A program made the translations under genes and the position numbers. From DASQPR01 sp963727415 (lineage in GTDB: Bacteria; Actinomycetota; Actinomycetes; Mycobacteriales; Micromonosporaceae), in assembly GCA_963727415.1 (NCBI GenBank), contig CAVSGF010000008.1:186001-250000 (forward strand): a stretch of 64,000 bases of DNA. The letters run 5' to 3'. The notes beneath the pieces are model-generated. The model was not told where the DNA came from, ran no database searches, and was given only the letters and a program-made list of their open reading frames with translations. Each line of letters starts with the position of its first letter. The first letter of the stretch is position 1. Shown here in pieces: positions 62,634 through 64,000 of the stretch.

Positions 62634-63992
62634 GTGCAGCCGAACCGGCCTTACGAACCGCGTGGCGCCACCTACGGGTCGGCGCAACCCGCCGGCGGCG
62701 GCGCGCCGCGTGGCGGTGCCGGGCCCTATGGTGGCGGCCAGCCCCGTGGCGGTGGAGTCTATGGCGGCTCCCGCGATGCAGGTCCGGCAGCCAGGCCCGC
62801 CGGTGCGCGGGCGGGTGCCCGCCCCAAGCCCAGGTCGGGCGCGGGGCCCGGTGGCAGACCGCCGAGGCGGCCGGGCGGAGGCCCGCCGAAGCGGCGGGGT
62901 CCGATCTGGTCAAAGCTGCTGATCGGGTTCGGGTCCCTGCTGATCGTGCTCAGCATCGGGGCATTCGGAGTCCTCGAAGAGGGCCTGCATCAGCTCAACG
63001 GCGCGGTCAAGAAGGGTGACCTGTTCTCCGGCTCGGACGCGGTCACCGGAAAGAACATCGACGGCCCGATCAATCTGCTCATAGTGGGCGTGGACGCGAG
63101 CGGGAAGCGCACCGACTCGATCATCATCGCGCACATCCCGGCGTCGCACGACCGGATGTATCTCATATCGCTGCCACGAGACACGAAGGTGAACGTCCCC
63201 GGCGGCGGCACCAACAAGATCAATTCAACGTTCAACCGCGGATTCGCGAACCTCGCAAATACCATCAAGTTGAACTACGGGATCTCCTTCAACGGCGGTC
63301 TCACGGTCAACTTCAACGGCTTCAAGGACATCATCAACAAGCTCCATGGCATTGACATGTACGTGGACGAGACCACGCACTCGATTCATCACGGCTACAT
63401 CCACAATGACAAGTCGCAGCACGCCAAGCCGTACAAGATCGATCCCAATACCGGCGTGCCCATCTGCTACGACAAGCGGTACACGTTCGACTCCAACCCG
63501 GACAAATGCACGCTGCCCGGCGTCAAGGAAGTGACCTACCCGAAAGGGATGTACCACTTCAACGCCTATGACGCGCTCGACTTCGTCCGGTGCCGCGACG
63601 GCCTCAAGGGCACCGACTATGGACGCCAGCGCCACCAGCAGCAGTTCATCAAGGCAGTCATGCAGAAGGCCTACGACCAGGGCATGTCGAACCCGACCAA
63701 GCTGCTCGGGTTCGCCAAGGCGCTGAAGAAGGCGTTCACCTTCGACGGGCTCAACACCTCGCTGACCGACTGGGTGTTCACCCTCAAGTCGATCAGCCCG
63801 AGCTCGGTCATCACCATCAAGACCAACGGAGGCAACTACGTGCAGGCACCGGGCCCACCGGACGGCAATGGTTCCGAGCAGGGACTCAACGCCGACACCA
63901 TGGCGCTGCTCGCCGCGGTTCGCGACGACAAGGGTTCCGGCGACCCGGTCGCCACGTTCATCGAGTCGCATGGTGACTGGCTTGCCGGCTGA
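62634..63992 (+). CDS. LytR-CpsA-Psr (LCP) family cell-wall ligase
   Basis: 452 residues. A Pro/Gly/Arg-rich cytoplasmic N-terminus (about 1-90) precedes one membrane helix (LLIGFGSLLIVLSIGAFGVL) and the extracellular LCP domain: GKRTDSIIIAHIPASHDRMY, LISLPRDTKVNV, NKINSTFNRG, YDALDFVRCRDGLKGTDYGR-QRHQQQFI. The conserved Arg/Asp residues that bind polyprenyl pyrophosphate are present. These enzymes attach wall polymers to peptidoglycan (arabinogalactan in mycolic-acid genera, teichoic acids or others elsewhere). GTG start with GGAGG upstream. Complete within the window. Confidence 0.92.
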   Translation: MQPNRPYEPRGATYGSAQPAGGGAPRGGAGPYGGGQPRGGGVYGGSRDAGPAARPAGARAGARPKPRSGAGPGGRPPRRPGGGPPKRRGPIWSKLLIGFGSLLIVLSIGAFGVLEEGLHQLNGAVKKGDLFSGSDAVTGKNIDGPINLLIVGVDASGKRTDSIIIAHIPASHDRMYLISLPRDTKVNVPGGGTNKINSTFNRGFANLANTIKLNYGISFNGGLTVNFNGFKDIINKLHGIDMYVDETTHSIHHGYIHNDKSQHAKPYKIDPNTGVPICYDKRYTFDSNPDKCTLPGVKEVTYPKGMYHFNAYDALDFVRCRDGLKGTDYGRQRHQQQFIKAVMQKAYDQGMSNPTKLLGFAKALKKAFTFDGLNTSLTDWVFTLKSISPSSVITIKTNGGNYVQAPGPPDGNGSEQGLNADTMALLAAVRDDKGSGDPVATFIESHGDWLAG

Positions 63993-64000
63993 CCGCGACC

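Overview
The window is GC-rich DNA from a filamentous or otherwise developmentally complex actinomycete (Actinomycetota). The signs are two SARP-type regulators, a DUF222/HNH endonuclease, a polyphosphate glucokinase, a DivIVA coiled-coil protein, a LytR-CpsA-Psr protein, several F420/FMN-type oxidoreductases, frequent GTG/TTG starts and ATGA gene overlaps. A Micromonosporales-like host would fit, but nothing here fixes the family.

Region 1 (1-7.3 kb) is ordinary accessory/core DNA: a secreted GH18 chitinase-like protein, an M3 metallopeptidase, tRNA-Val(CAC), a membrane protein, a secreted beta-propeller protein and an adenosine/aminodeoxyfutalosine deaminase.

Region 2 (7.6-31.3 kb) is a biosynthetic gene cluster and the main interest. 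Two SARP regulators and a TetR regulator lie before a tightly overlapping operon. The operon encodes three tandem flavin-dependent halogenase-like enzymes, a type II thioesterase, a single partly reducing PKS (KS-AT-DH-KR-ACP) and four tandem DUF1702 paralogues. After these come a group A-type FAD oxidoreductase, a dicluster ferredoxin, an SCP2-like protein, a methyltransferase, a YCII-like protein and an MFS exporter. DUF1702 proteins are, as far as I recall, best known from enediyne warhead cassettes. The PKS here does not have the enediyne PKS layout and the other warhead genes are absent. I do not recognise the combination; the product is probably a modified, possibly halogenated, polyketide.

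Region 3 (31.4-43.3 kb) holds small stress and housekeeping genes (TfoX-N, DUF2461, VOC, DUF4190, DivIVA, SnoaL-like, LLM, PPOX, spermidine-synthase-like, DUF1232, M50, ppgK, DUF1810). It also holds a decaying chimera joining the start of a GH15 glucanase gene to the end of an MFS transporter gene.

Region 4 (43.9-64 kb) holds a Ser/Thr kinase, a DUF222/HNH protein, DinB, an LLM monooxygenase/FMN reductase pair, a VWA/AAA+ pair, a histidine phosphatase, an unusual SDR with a zinc-ribbon-like segment, YoaK/DUF1275, VOC proteins, mtnA facing a class II aldolase (a likely 5-deoxypentose/methylthioribose 'DHAP shunt' pair) and an LCP protein.

Two window-wide patterns stand out. First, many genes between 20 and 57 kb are interrupted by single-base shifts, mostly +1, often in genes otherwise intact; sequencing error is the simplest reading, except for the GH15/MFS chimera, which has true in-frame stops. 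Second, intergenic gaps right of 31 kb repeatedly carry short tandem repeats with 13-18 bp units, each locus with its own sequence.
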